The position numbers and the translations under genes were made by a program. Of a stretch of DNA of 11,940 nucleotides, positions 1-7,235 are shown in pieces. The notes under the pieces were generated by a model. The model saw only the letters and a program-made list of their open reading frames with translations. It did no database searches and was not told the origin of the DNA. Source of the stretch: JAMLHH01 sp964653095 (lineage in GTDB: Bacteria; Bacteroidota; Bacteroidia; Chitinophagales; JADIYW01); the NCBI GenBank assembly GCA_964653095.1, contig CAZZEH010000051.1:1-11940 (forward strand). The letters run 5' to 3'. How positions within the stretch are numbered: the first letter of the stretch is position 1; every line of letters starts with the position of its first letter.

Positions 1-47
1 ATGCTGTAAGCATCTATTTTAGAAGGAATTCTTTTAGATTCTTCCAC
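1..47 (-). CDS. Possible 5' end of a downstream gene, cut by the left window edge
   Basis: Downstream of the first radical SAM gene the minus strand stays open to the edge of the window in the same frame as that gene. A GTG at 47-45 begins the reading MEESKRIPSKIDAYS (15 codons), with no stop before base 1. There is no recognisable ribosome binding site, and the fragment is too short for family assignment. A competing ATG at 12-10 in another frame gives only MLTA before the edge. I list it because leftward genes here are tightly packed and one is expected to follow, but the call is weak. Confidence 0.2.
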   Translation of the reverse strand, partial: MEESKRIPSKIDAYS

Positions 48-101
48 CAGAGGCGAACACGGTTCAGAGTGACGTGTGGAATAATAGCGTGGAGAGATAC
101 A

Positions 102-1715
102 CTAATGATTATCGACCTTTTCCTTTTCAATTTTAGCCTCTTCAATACTCATTTTAGTGATATCCGGTTTAGGTATTTCCTTATAGATTTTAGCAATTTT
201 ATAGTTTTTGTAGCCCAATTTTTTCATTACAAACTTTAAAAGATTTTTCAGATAAAAATTGGCGTACATGGTAAACTCCACATTGATGGTTGTAAAGCCC
301 TGATAAACATCCACAATTTTTCCAAGTAAGTTTTTCAAAGGTCTTGGTATCCAGTCCACTGCTTCTTCAGATAATCTCTTTTTGATGAAGTTGGGCATAG
401 AAGGGAGGATTCTATATATAAATTCGTAATTGGCATAAGTCCTGACGAGTACGGGATTTTTGATATTATCCTGATTTCTGAAAAAATAAAAGTCCTCTCC
501 GTGATTGAGTCGCTTTAAATCTTCATCATTCACTATACCGTCTTCGTAGGCCTCAAAGAGCATTTCTGTTCCGGGGAGAAATGCAGTCCAAAAAGTCTGA
601 ATTCTGTATGGCGTGTATTTTTTATATAAATCCAAAGCCAATTTTTGAGCACCTACAGATTCTCCGGGCAGAGCCAGCATTTGATCTACTTTTACTTTTA
701 AATTATATTTTCTCATGAGTTCTATAGCTTTGATTATCTGCTCTGAACTCTCTCTTCTCTTAAGTATATTGGTCTTAAAATCTTCATCCATAGACTGGAT
801 TCCCATCTGTATCCATCTGCATCCTGCTTTACTGAGGGCCTGTGCTATTTCATCGTCGAAGTATTTGGCGTGGACAAGAATGTTAAAAGGTATATCTATT
901 TCTTTTTTGTACGCATCGCAAAACTCCAGTAACCACCCTTTGTTCACTGTAAAGACATCATCCTGAAAGTCAACAGACTTAAGCTTATACCTTTCTTTTG
1001 CCCACTTTAATTCCGCAATCACATGGGGAACACTTCTATGCCTGACGTACTTCCCTCTTTTACCTTCAGGAAGCCTTGCAAAAAAGTTATTGAAGCAAAA
1101 TGTACACTGATACGGGCAGCCTCTGGAAGCCAAGATTAGGTAATTATCTCTCAAATTGACATAAGGCTCCCACATCATTTTTTCCGGAATAGGGAACATA
1201 TCCAAATCCTGATGAAACCCCACCTGTCGTCCTTTAATCAGTTGTCCGTCTTTACTTAGATATTGGGTGTTGTTAATAGGTTTTTCCAAGCCCCCGGCCT
1301 CGATATCTTTCAAAATATCTATAATAGCTACTTCTCCTTCTCCTACTACTACATAATTTATTTCAGGGTACGAAAGGCAAACTTCAGGGACCGCAGATGC
1401 GTGCACACCTCCAAGAATAACCTTAATGTCGGGCTTCACTTTTTTGACCCCTCTAAGCACAGAGATTACCCATTGAAAGGTGGAGGTTAAAGCTCCAAAG
1501 GCAATGACATCCGGGTCTTTTTCTATGACATCTTTAATCACTTCATCTGTTTCATCGAAAAACTTGTGCAGCCAAGGAATTTCCAGATTAAACCTGTCAT
1601 GGAATAAAGAGGCGGTGAACGCTATATCTATCTCATAACCCTTGCTTTTGACAATGGCGGCCAGTTGGCTTATTCCCAACTGTTCTGATCCGATTCCGAG
1701 AAATAGAACTTTCAT
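102..1715 (-). CDS. Cobalamin-binding radical SAM protein, tandem copy A
   Basis: This 537-residue protein has the layout of a B12-binding-domain radical SAM enzyme. Residues 1-145 form the Rossmann-like cobalamin domain, with LGIGSEQLGIS at the N-terminus, LGGVH at 101-105 and VVGEGE at 123-128. The DxHxxG cobalt-ligand motif is absent, as is usual in the His-off radical SAM class. The radical SAM barrel carries C200-x3-C204-x2-C207 (RGCPYQCTFC), which binds the 4Fe-4S cluster, followed by VDFQDDVFTVNK, MGIQSMDE near 304-311 and QMLALPGES near 345-353. The basic C-terminal part (about 440-515) is rich in aromatic and hydrophobic residues and may contact membrane or a lipid substrate. Relatives perform C- or P-methylation, cyclisation or ring contraction; the substrate here is unknown. 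The ATG start is supported because the next gene begins with the same MKVLFLGIG. It lies 47 bp downstream of its paralogue and is probably co-transcribed with it. Confidence 0.93.
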   Translation of the reverse strand: MKVLFLGIGSEQLGISQLAAIVKSKGYEIDIAFTASLFHDRFNLEIPWLHKFFDETDEVIKDVIEKDPDVIAFGALTSTFQWVISVLRGVKKVKPDIKVILGGVHASAVPEVCLSYPEINYVVVGEGEVAIIDILKDIEAGGLEKPINNTQYLSKDGQLIKGRQVGFHQDLDMFPIPEKMMWEPYVNLRDNYLILASRGCPYQCTFCFNNFFARLPEGKRGKYVRHRSVPHVIAELKWAKERYKLKSVDFQDDVFTVNKGWLLEFCDAYKKEIDIPFNILVHAKYFDDEIAQALSKAGCRWIQMGIQSMDEDFKTNILKRRESSEQIIKAIELMRKYNLKVKVDQMLALPGESVGAQKLALDLYKKYTPYRIQTFWTAFLPGTEMLFEAYEDGIVNDEDLKRLNHGEDFYFFRNQDNIKNPVLVRTYANYEFIYRILPSMPNFIKKRLSEEAVDWIPRPLKNLLGKIVDVYQGFTTINVEFTMYANFYLKNLLKFVMKKLGYKNYKIAKIYKEIPKPDITKMSIEEAKIEKEKVDNH

Positions 1716-1762
1716 AACTTTAGAAATTTAAAATACATTAGAACGTATCATTGTATGTCATA

Positions 1763-3358
1763 TTACTGTTGAAAAACATCTTCCATTTGTTCTTTTTTTA
1801 CAAAATGAGGATTTGGAATATCTTTATAAATCTTAGTGAGTCTATACTTTTTATATCCAAACTTTTTTAAAATGACTTTTAAAATATTTTTCAGGTAGTA
1901 ATCTGCATAAGCAATAAAGTCTTTATTAATTGTTCTGAATCCAAAATAGACATCCACCGTCTGGCCGATTAAGTTGAGTATCGGACGAGGTATCTTATCT
2001 ATAAAATTGGCGCTGATTCTTTGTTTCAGGAAGTTAGGAAGCGCCGGAAACACTCTGTATATAAACTCATAATTTGCATATTGTTTAATCAGGTAAGGGT
2101 CTTTAATATTATCCTGATTCCTGAAAAAGTAAAAGTCTTCCCCATGATCTAATCTTCTGGCTGCCTCATCACTGACTTCTCCGGCTTCAATAGCCTCTTT
2201 ATACATATCTGTCCCGGGCAGGAAAGTCGTCCAAAAAATTTGTATTCTGGTAGGAGTAACTTCTCTATACACAGTCAGGGCTTTTTCCTGTGCACTTATA
2301 TCCTCTCCGGGCAGAGCCAGCATTTGGTCTACCTTTACTTTTAACTTATACTTTTGCATCAGCTTGAGAGCCTCGATAATTTTTGAGTTTTTTTCTCTCC
2401 TCTGTAAATGCTGATTTTTATACTCTTCGTCCATGGTTTGGATCCCCATTTGTATCCATTCGCAGCCGGCTTCACTCAGAGCTTTTGCTCTTTCTTCGTC
2501 TATATATTTTGCATGTATCAGGCAGTTAAAAGGTAAGTTTATCTCTTTTTTATATGCTTCACAAAATTCCAGCACCCATTGTTTGTTGACTGTAAACACA
2601 TCATCCTGAAAGTCCACGTATTTGATATGATATCTTTCTTTAGCCCATTTCAATTCGGCAATCACATGTTCGACGCTTCTGTTCCTGACATATTTCCCCC
2701 TGGTTCCTTCAGGGAGTCTTGCAAAAAAATTGTTGAAACAAAAAGTACACTGATACGGACAACCTCTGGAAGCCATTATCAGATATTTTGTTTTCATGTT
2801 GATGTAAGGTTCCCACATTTCTTTCTCGGGAAGAGGTAATGCATCTAAGTCCTGATGAAACCCTACCTGACGTCCTTTTATCAGCTGTCCGTCTTTTCCA
2901 ATATATTGAGTGTTATTGATGGGTTTGCCAAAACCACCTGCGGCAATGTCATTTAATATATCGACGATAGCCACCTCTCCTTCTCCGACTACCGCATAAT
3001 CGACTTCGGGATATGAAAGGCAAGTTTCGGGTACTGCGGATACGTGGACGCCGCCTAAGACTACTTTAATATTGGGTTTTGCAGCTTTTACTCCTTTTAT
3101 CACTGAAATAGCCCACTGAAAGGTGGAGGTCAGACAACCAAATGCAATCACATCAGGGTCTCTTTTAATCACTTCTTGAATAATTTCGGAAGTATCATCG
3201 AAAAAACGGTGTAATTTTGGAATTTCAAGATTGTACCGGTCATGAAACAATGCAGCTGAAAAAACTAAATCAATTTCATGCCCGTTTGCTTTCACAATAG
3301 CTGCTAAGTGGCTAATACCTAACTGTTCTGAACCAATACCCAGAAATAATACTTTCAA
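1763..3358 (-). CDS. Cobalamin-binding radical SAM protein, tandem copy B
   Basis: This 531-residue protein is a paralogue of the gene just downstream. By hand count 74 of the first 100 residues are identical, and about 80% are identical around the Fe-S site. The cysteines are at the same positions (C200, C204, C207), and LGGVH and VVGEGE are conserved. The cobalamin domain covers about 1-145 and the radical SAM barrel about 190-400, followed by a basic aromatic tail ending in a variable acidic stretch. Divergence is strongest after about residue 310 and at the extreme C-terminus. The start is a TTG at 3358, fixed by alignment with the ATG of the other copy. A perfect 9-bp dyad sits immediately upstream of that TTG and may affect initiation. 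Both copies look intact, so the duplication probably serves two related reactions or substrates; that is an inference. The upstream neighbour ends 41 bp away. Confidence 0.93.
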   Translation of the reverse strand: MKVLFLGIGSEQLGISHLAAIVKANGHEIDLVFSAALFHDRYNLEIPKLHRFFDDTSEIIQEVIKRDPDVIAFGCLTSTFQWAISVIKGVKAAKPNIKVVLGGVHVSAVPETCLSYPEVDYAVVGEGEVAIVDILNDIAAGGFGKPINNTQYIGKDGQLIKGRQVGFHQDLDALPLPEKEMWEPYINMKTKYLIMASRGCPYQCTFCFNNFFARLPEGTRGKYVRNRSVEHVIAELKWAKERYHIKYVDFQDDVFTVNKQWVLEFCEAYKKEINLPFNCLIHAKYIDEERAKALSEAGCEWIQMGIQTMDEEYKNQHLQRREKNSKIIEALKLMQKYKLKVKVDQMLALPGEDISAQEKALTVYREVTPTRIQIFWTTFLPGTDMYKEAIEAGEVSDEAARRLDHGEDFYFFRNQDNIKDPYLIKQYANYEFIYRVFPALPNFLKQRISANFIDKIPRPILNLIGQTVDVYFGFRTINKDFIAYADYYLKNILKVILKKFGYKKYRLTKIYKDIPNPHFVKKEQMEDVFQQ

Positions 3359-3378
3359 GACTTTATTTTAATAAAGTC
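3359..3378 (-). repeat. Perfect 20-bp inverted repeat abutting a TTG start codon
   Basis: The 20 bases form two 9-base arms (GACTTTATT and AATAAAGTC on the plus strand) around a 2-base centre. Read as RNA this is an 8-bp A/U-rich stem with a 4-base loop. It fills half of the 41-bp gap between two radical SAM genes and ends exactly at the TTG start of 1763-3358. It lacks the GC-rich stem and U-tract of a typical intrinsic terminator. It could be a translational control hairpin, a processing site or a protein operator. The function is unproven. Confidence 0.6.
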
Positions 3379-3399
3379 TAAATTAATACAATTGTGGGG

Positions 3400-5019
3400 T
3401 TATTCTATTGTAACATCAGATGTTATCTTCTTTTTTGGCAGATTTTCTTCATTTTGAGGCTTTTTAAAATCAGACAGCCTTAGTATGGGCTTCTCAGTTA
3501 TTTCTGAATTAATATATCCCTTTTTCCGATCTAATATATCTCTTATCTGGAGTTCCATCCTGGATTCTATCTTATTATTAAAAATATTTCTAATTATCCT
3601 GAAAAAACGCTTAGGTCTGATAATATAGTTTAAACCATAAAAAATCATTAAGTAGAACGGATGATATATTTTAATCATCCATTGAGGAACATATTCAGAG
3701 AAAGATCTGATTCTCCCTAAATAGTTCACATTAATCAAATCGAGGTAATACTGATCACTGTCAATATTTATTTTTCCTTCTTTTAATAGTCGATTGAAAT
3801 ATTCACTCCCCGGGTAAGGATGAAAGACAGATGGATACATATCATCTGCTCCAGCTACAACTGTTTTTGCCAAAAATCTTATGGTTTGCCATATACTTTT
3901 ATGTGTTTCTTCCGGGAAACTGATAATCATGTTGAGCTTGACATTCATACCCATTTTATGAGAAGCTTTGATTGAACGGATCATTTTTTTGAGATTCAGC
4001 CTTTTTTTTATCAGCTTTAGCATCTCTTCAGAGCCGGTTTCCGGGGCATAAGTAATGTGCGTGCATCCGGCTTTCTTTAAATAATAGGCCACTTCTTCAT
4101 CAATAACTTCCGCTCTGGTTCCGGCAGGAATCTGCCAGGTGATGTTTAAATTCTCTTCTATTAACAATTTACAAAACTTGAGAATCCAGGCTCTTTTAAT
4201 AATGGCAGTTAAGTCAAAGAAATCAATGTTGTTAACTTTATATTTGTCTTTGTAATATTTAATTTCTTCAATGACGGATTCAGGCTCTCTCATATAATAT
4301 CTGGTCCCCCACATATTGGCACTCGAACAAAAAGTACACTGATACGGACATCCTCTCGTGGCCATGACCGGCAGTGTTCTTCCTTCTTTATTGACTCCAT
4401 AATATAATTTGTGTTCAAAGTATTTATCTGTTGGAAAAATATCCCAATACGGCCGGGCTATGTTCTCTACATCCTGTTTGCGATCCCTTCTTGGATTGGT
4501 AATAATATCTCCGAATTCATTTTTATAGACAATCCCCGGAACATCTTTTAAATCCCGAAATGTTTCAATAGCATTGACCAAATCTACCACTGTCTCTTCC
4601 CCTTCTCCCAAAACGCAGGCAAGCAGACCTTTTGACGTTGCCAATGAGTGTTGAGGGAGTGCGGTGGCATGTTCTCCTCCGGTAATAATTTTTATTCTTG
4701 GATATTTTTCGTGAATGCGATCTATAATATGCCGATCACTCATCCAATTGAAAGAAAACATACAGTTGATTCCAATTATATCAGTGTCCGGCTCTATTCT
4801 ATCAATAATTTCCTGAACACTGAGGCCATTGGTGTATAAATCGTCATAAAACAGATTGAAATTGTAAGGTGCCTCACAAATTGAATCAATTACATAGACT
4901 TCATGTCCTGCTTTATGCAATGCGCCCGCAATAAATGCCAGACCTAATGGCTGGGCTGCTCTTTGCCGTATCGAATTAATTATCAACAAGGCAGGCCCTC
5001 TTAATAAGCAAATTCTCAT
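3400..5019 (-). CDS. Cobalamin-binding radical SAM protein, third distinct member
   Basis: From the ATG at 5019 the product is 539 residues; a TTG three codons upstream is also open, but MRICLLRGPALL is the better N-terminus. The cobalamin domain (about 1-150) shows QPLGLAFIAGALHKAGHEV, TGGEHATALP at 113-122 and LGEGEE near 137-142. The radical SAM site is C224-x3-C228-x2-C231 (RGCPYQCTFC). Later motifs include APETGSEEM, IISFPEET and HPYPGSEYF. The DDxFT stretch of the two copies downstream is replaced by FFDLTAIIKRAW, so this belongs to a different subfamily of the BchE-like superfamily. A hydrophobic-aromatic segment (about 440-490) ending in PKRFFRIIRNIF suggests association with membrane or lipid. 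The tail is lysine-rich and probably disordered. It is the first gene of the leftward three-enzyme run, divergent from GT9. The reaction and substrate are unknown. Confidence 0.92.
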   Translation of the reverse strand: MRICLLRGPALLIINSIRQRAAQPLGLAFIAGALHKAGHEVYVIDSICEAPYNFNLFYDDLYTNGLSVQEIIDRIEPDTDIIGINCMFSFNWMSDRHIIDRIHEKYPRIKIITGGEHATALPQHSLATSKGLLACVLGEGEETVVDLVNAIETFRDLKDVPGIVYKNEFGDIITNPRRDRKQDVENIARPYWDIFPTDKYFEHKLYYGVNKEGRTLPVMATRGCPYQCTFCSSANMWGTRYYMREPESVIEEIKYYKDKYKVNNIDFFDLTAIIKRAWILKFCKLLIEENLNITWQIPAGTRAEVIDEEVAYYLKKAGCTHITYAPETGSEEMLKLIKKRLNLKKMIRSIKASHKMGMNVKLNMIISFPEETHKSIWQTIRFLAKTVVAGADDMYPSVFHPYPGSEYFNRLLKEGKINIDSDQYYLDLINVNYLGRIRSFSEYVPQWMIKIYHPFYLMIFYGLNYIIRPKRFFRIIRNIFNNKIESRMELQIRDILDRKKGYINSEITEKPILRLSDFKKPQNEENLPKKKITSDVTIE

Positions 5020-5101
5020 AATACACAAAAATTATCTGCCCGTGTCTGAAACGTTAGAGAAAAAAATTCTAAAAATCTAAAATCAAACTATAGCTTTATG
5101 G
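5020..5101. promoter_or_regulatory. Divergent intergenic region between radical SAM operon and GT9
   Basis: About 82 bp separate the leftward radical SAM genes from the rightward GT9, so promoters for both should lie here or just inside the 5' ends. The region is A/T-rich. I find no convincing -35/-10 pair and no exact Bacteroidota-type TAnnTTTG element on either strand. The call rests on gene arrangement only. Confidence 0.45.
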
Positions 5102-6379
5102 TTGAGTTACAGTTCGCGGGACTTATCAGGAATAAATGTATATATTATTGTTTTAAAAAAAAATAAAAACACTGTGAATTATAGATTTATAAACTACATG
5201 GAGGAAAAATTAGGTAGTTTACTGTCTTTCATTCTGAGTTTTTGTTCTAAAGCGTTCATATTGAAGAGCTTTGAGAAGAATGAGGAAAAGTTACTGTTTG
5301 TGAAGTTTATTGAACAAGGAGCTCTCGTTTTACACCTTCATACATTTTTAGCAGCACAAAAAAAAATAGGGCGAAAGAATGTCTATCTGTGCACGTTTGA
5401 ATCCAATAGGGCTTTTATAAGGTCTCTTCAGATCTTTGATAAAGAAAATGTGTGTTATATCCGAAATAACTCCTTGTTTTCATTTGCTGTAAGTTATCTT
5501 AGACAGGCATTTGTCATAAGGAAAATCAAAATCAGCGCATCTGTGGATTTGGAGTTTCTGGCGAGTGCAACTGTTATTTTTAGTATTTTGTGCGGTATTC
5601 CGCATAGGGCGGCATTTATAGACCCCGGATTTAAGCAGAACAGAAATAAACTAATTAATGTTCCCACAAAATATTCTGCGAAAATACACGTCAGTGAGAC
5701 TGGTATGGTACTCCTGCGCTCACTGTTTGAGATTGAGTCCCTAGATCTAAAAGATGTTTTAAGCAAAATTCGGGACAAAATGGAAAAGACATTGCCGAAA
5801 ATTGAATCAGAAGAGTTGTCCATCATAATGAATAAAGAGGATGCCTATAAATTCAGAATAATTATTCACCCTAATTTTAATGATCCGTTACCTCTGAGAA
5901 AATGGCCGGAAGAAAATTATTCGGCATTGATTCAAGAGCTTAATAAAAATTATTCCGAAGCAATAATTCTGATTACCGGAAGAGAAGATGAATTTGTTTT
6001 GGCTCAAAGATTCATGAAAAAGCTCCGAGCTGACAATATTTTGAATCTGTGTGGCAAGACCACCTGGACAGATTTGCTTAATTTATATCGGTTATCAGAT
6101 ATTTTGATTTGTTCTGACAGCGGTCCGGCTCATTTTGCCAGTATTTTCAATCTCAAAACTGTAGTTATGTTTGGGCCCGAGACACCCGAGTTGTATGGTC
6201 CCGTGGGGAATCAGGTCAGAATTCTTTATAAACCGGAAAAAGACGCGCCGGATTATGATGTGTATAACAACAGAATGGTAAAAAGCAGGGACAATAGCAG
6301 TATGAGAAATATTTCTGTTCAGGATGTGATGGGAGAAATACAGGAATTACTTGCTGAGAATGCGGAGCGTGCCAGTTAA
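5102..6379 (+). CDS. Glycosyltransferase family 9 (heptosyltransferase-like)
   Basis: The C-terminal half is clearly GT9. It has IIIHPNFNDPLPLRKWPEENY at about 253-273, ITGREDE at 291-297, LCGKTTWTDLLNLYRLSD at about 316-333, the nucleotide-sugar-binding SDSGPAHFAS at 338-347 and MFGPETPELYGP at 356-367. The N-terminal GT-B domain shows KLLFVKFIEQGALVL at about 63-77. GT9 enzymes add heptose or other sugars from nucleotide donors to a growing glycan at the inner membrane face; donor and acceptor here are unknown. The start is uncertain. TTG at 5102 is the outermost, but residues 1-24 do not look like family sequence. GTG at 5174 or ATG at 5198 would begin near NYRFINYMEEKLGSLLS. An ATG at 5098 is out of frame and ends after a nine-A run. 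The stop overlaps a minus-strand gene by a few bases. There are no upstream co-directional neighbours. Confidence 0.88.
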   Translation: MSYSSRDLSGINVYIIVLKKNKNTVNYRFINYMEEKLGSLLSFILSFCSKAFILKSFEKNEEKLLFVKFIEQGALVLHLHTFLAAQKKIGRKNVYLCTFESNRAFIRSLQIFDKENVCYIRNNSLFSFAVSYLRQAFVIRKIKISASVDLEFLASATVIFSILCGIPHRAAFIDPGFKQNRNKLINVPTKYSAKIHVSETGMVLLRSLFEIESLDLKDVLSKIRDKMEKTLPKIESEELSIIMNKEDAYKFRIIIHPNFNDPLPLRKWPEENYSALIQELNKNYSEAIILITGREDEFVLAQRFMKKLRADNILNLCGKTTWTDLLNLYRLSDILICSDSGPAHFASIFNLKTVVMFGPETPELYGPVGNQVRILYKPEKDAPDYDVYNNRMVKSRDNSSMRNISVQDVMGEIQELLAENAERAS

Positions 6380-6570
6380 AGCATATCCCAATTTTCCATC
6401 AGAATATTAACCCCTTCTACGTAATGAGGATCGAAGTAATGAGGTGAATTTCCTTCATAGATATCATCTTCGTCTAAAAAGAAAAGAGCCTTCTCTTTTG
6501 GCAAATGGTACCTTTTTAAAGCTGTTTTATTCAAATTTCTGATTTTTCTGTTTAGGACTTCACCATAAAT
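6376..6570 (-). CDS. Small reading frame after the second GT2, no standard start; possible frameshifted tail
   Basis: The minus strand is open for 64 codons from a TAA at 6573-6571 to a TAA at 6378-6376. It reads IYGEVLNRKIRNLNKT and later FFLDEDDIYEG, NSPHYFDPHYVEGV and NILMENWDML. The composition looks like genuine protein, ending in a compact, conserved-looking C-terminus. No ATG or GTG lies near the beginning. The only common alternative start is TTG at 6534 (52 residues), without a ribosome binding site; ATT at 6570 is the other option. It overlaps the end of the GT2 gene by 19 bp in the -1 frame, so a -1 frameshift (real or sequencing) would append it to the GT2. It could equally be a separate coupled gene or the remnant of a larger gene. 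Its stop overlaps the GT9 stop in a convergent arrangement. I do not recognise the family. Confidence 0.5.
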   Translation of the reverse strand: MYGEVLNRKIRNLNKTALKRYHLPKEKALFFLDEDDIYEGNSPHYFDPHYVEGVNILMENWDML

Positions 6571-7235
6571 TTAATTAAATCTTTTAAAGTAAGAATAATA
6601 ATGCTGATTTTCCCTCCGCTGCCTTTCCCGAATTGTCTCGGATGATGCGGAATCACAATATTTTTGCAGTTTAATCCGGCTTTTTTTAGTTTTAAGAATA
6701 TTTCCGCATGAATAAAAGCAGACCGACTCTTCAGTTCTATTTTTTTAACCGACTCTCTTTTTATTAAAAAAACACTGTTTATATCCTTTACTTTGATGCT
6801 TGTCAGAGTACTTATTAACTTATTATAGCTGATGGATAATAATTTTCGGTAAATGCTGTCTTTTCTTTTATCTCTGATTCCCAAAACATAATCGGGAGCT
6901 TGAGATATACAATCCAATAATCTTATTGCCGCATCTGAATGAAATTGATGATCGCCGGAGATGTACAGAATATAATTTGTTTTGGGATAAGTGACAGCTT
7001 CTTGGATAGTAATACCGAAACCATAGTTTTTCTCGTGCAAAATGTAACTTGTATTAGGAAATTCAGACGAAAGATTTTTTATCGTTTCTGCACTATTGTC
7101 TGTACTCCCGTCATCTATCAGCAGATAATAAATATTTTCACCTTTTATCCCGGCCTGATGATAATCAGAAATCAAATTTTTGACAGATTCTGAATCATTG
7201 TAAACGGAGATGCTGATAGTAACGGTCGGCTTCAT
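6552..7235 (-). CDS. Glycosyltransferase family 2, second of a pair (DPM-like)
   Basis: This 227-residue GT-A fold enzyme starts TVTISISVYNDSESV and has DDGSTD at 41-46 (nucleotide binding), NYGFGITIQEA at about 70-80 and SGDHQFHSD at 93-101 in the position of the metal-binding DxD-like motif. The C-terminus has PRQFGKGSGGKISII, which matches the RxxGxxxGG element of dolichol/polyprenyl-phosphate sugar synthases and of the neighbouring gene. There is no strong transmembrane segment, so it is probably a peripheral enzyme on the cytoplasmic face that transfers a sugar from a nucleotide donor to polyprenyl phosphate or glycan. The ATG at 7235 is chosen because it overlaps the preceding gene's stop as TGATG, which indicates translational coupling; a TTG one codon upstream is ignored. 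A small frame follows in the -1 register. Confidence 0.87.
   Translation of the reverse strand: MKPTVTISISVYNDSESVKNLISDYHQAGIKGENIYYLLIDDGSTDNSAETIKNLSSEFPNTSYILHEKNYGFGITIQEAVTYPKTNYILYISGDHQFHSDAAIRLLDCISQAPDYVLGIRDKRKDSIYRKLLSISYNKLISTLTSIKVKDINSVFLIKRESVKKIELKSRSAFIHAEIFLKLKKAGLNCKNIVIPHHPRQFGKGSGGKISIIILTLKDLIKFMVKS

Noticed and set aside
1..13. Small palindrome ATGCT-GTA-AGCAT at the left edge
   Set aside because: A 5-bp stem at a truncated edge is too short to call a terminator or site.
715..966. Plus-strand open frames opposite the radical SAM genes (715-966, 1263-1490, 2579-2839, 4648-4839)
   Set aside because: All are fully antisense to strong coding regions and show no family features.
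102..3358. Tandem radical SAM copies as an assembly artefact
   Set aside because: The copies differ by roughly a quarter of residues across the N-terminus and more toward the C-terminus, and have different start codons and spacers, so they are genuine paralogues.
5494..5826. 110-codon minus-strand frame inside the GT9 gene
   Set aside because: It is antisense to conserved GT9 sequence; serine-rich translation with no motif.
6561..6572. AAATTTA-type -1 slippery heptamer (minus strand) at the GT2 end
   Set aside because: The bases occur, but the codon phase does not match X_XXY_YYZ for the GT2 frame, so canonical programmed frameshifting is not supported.
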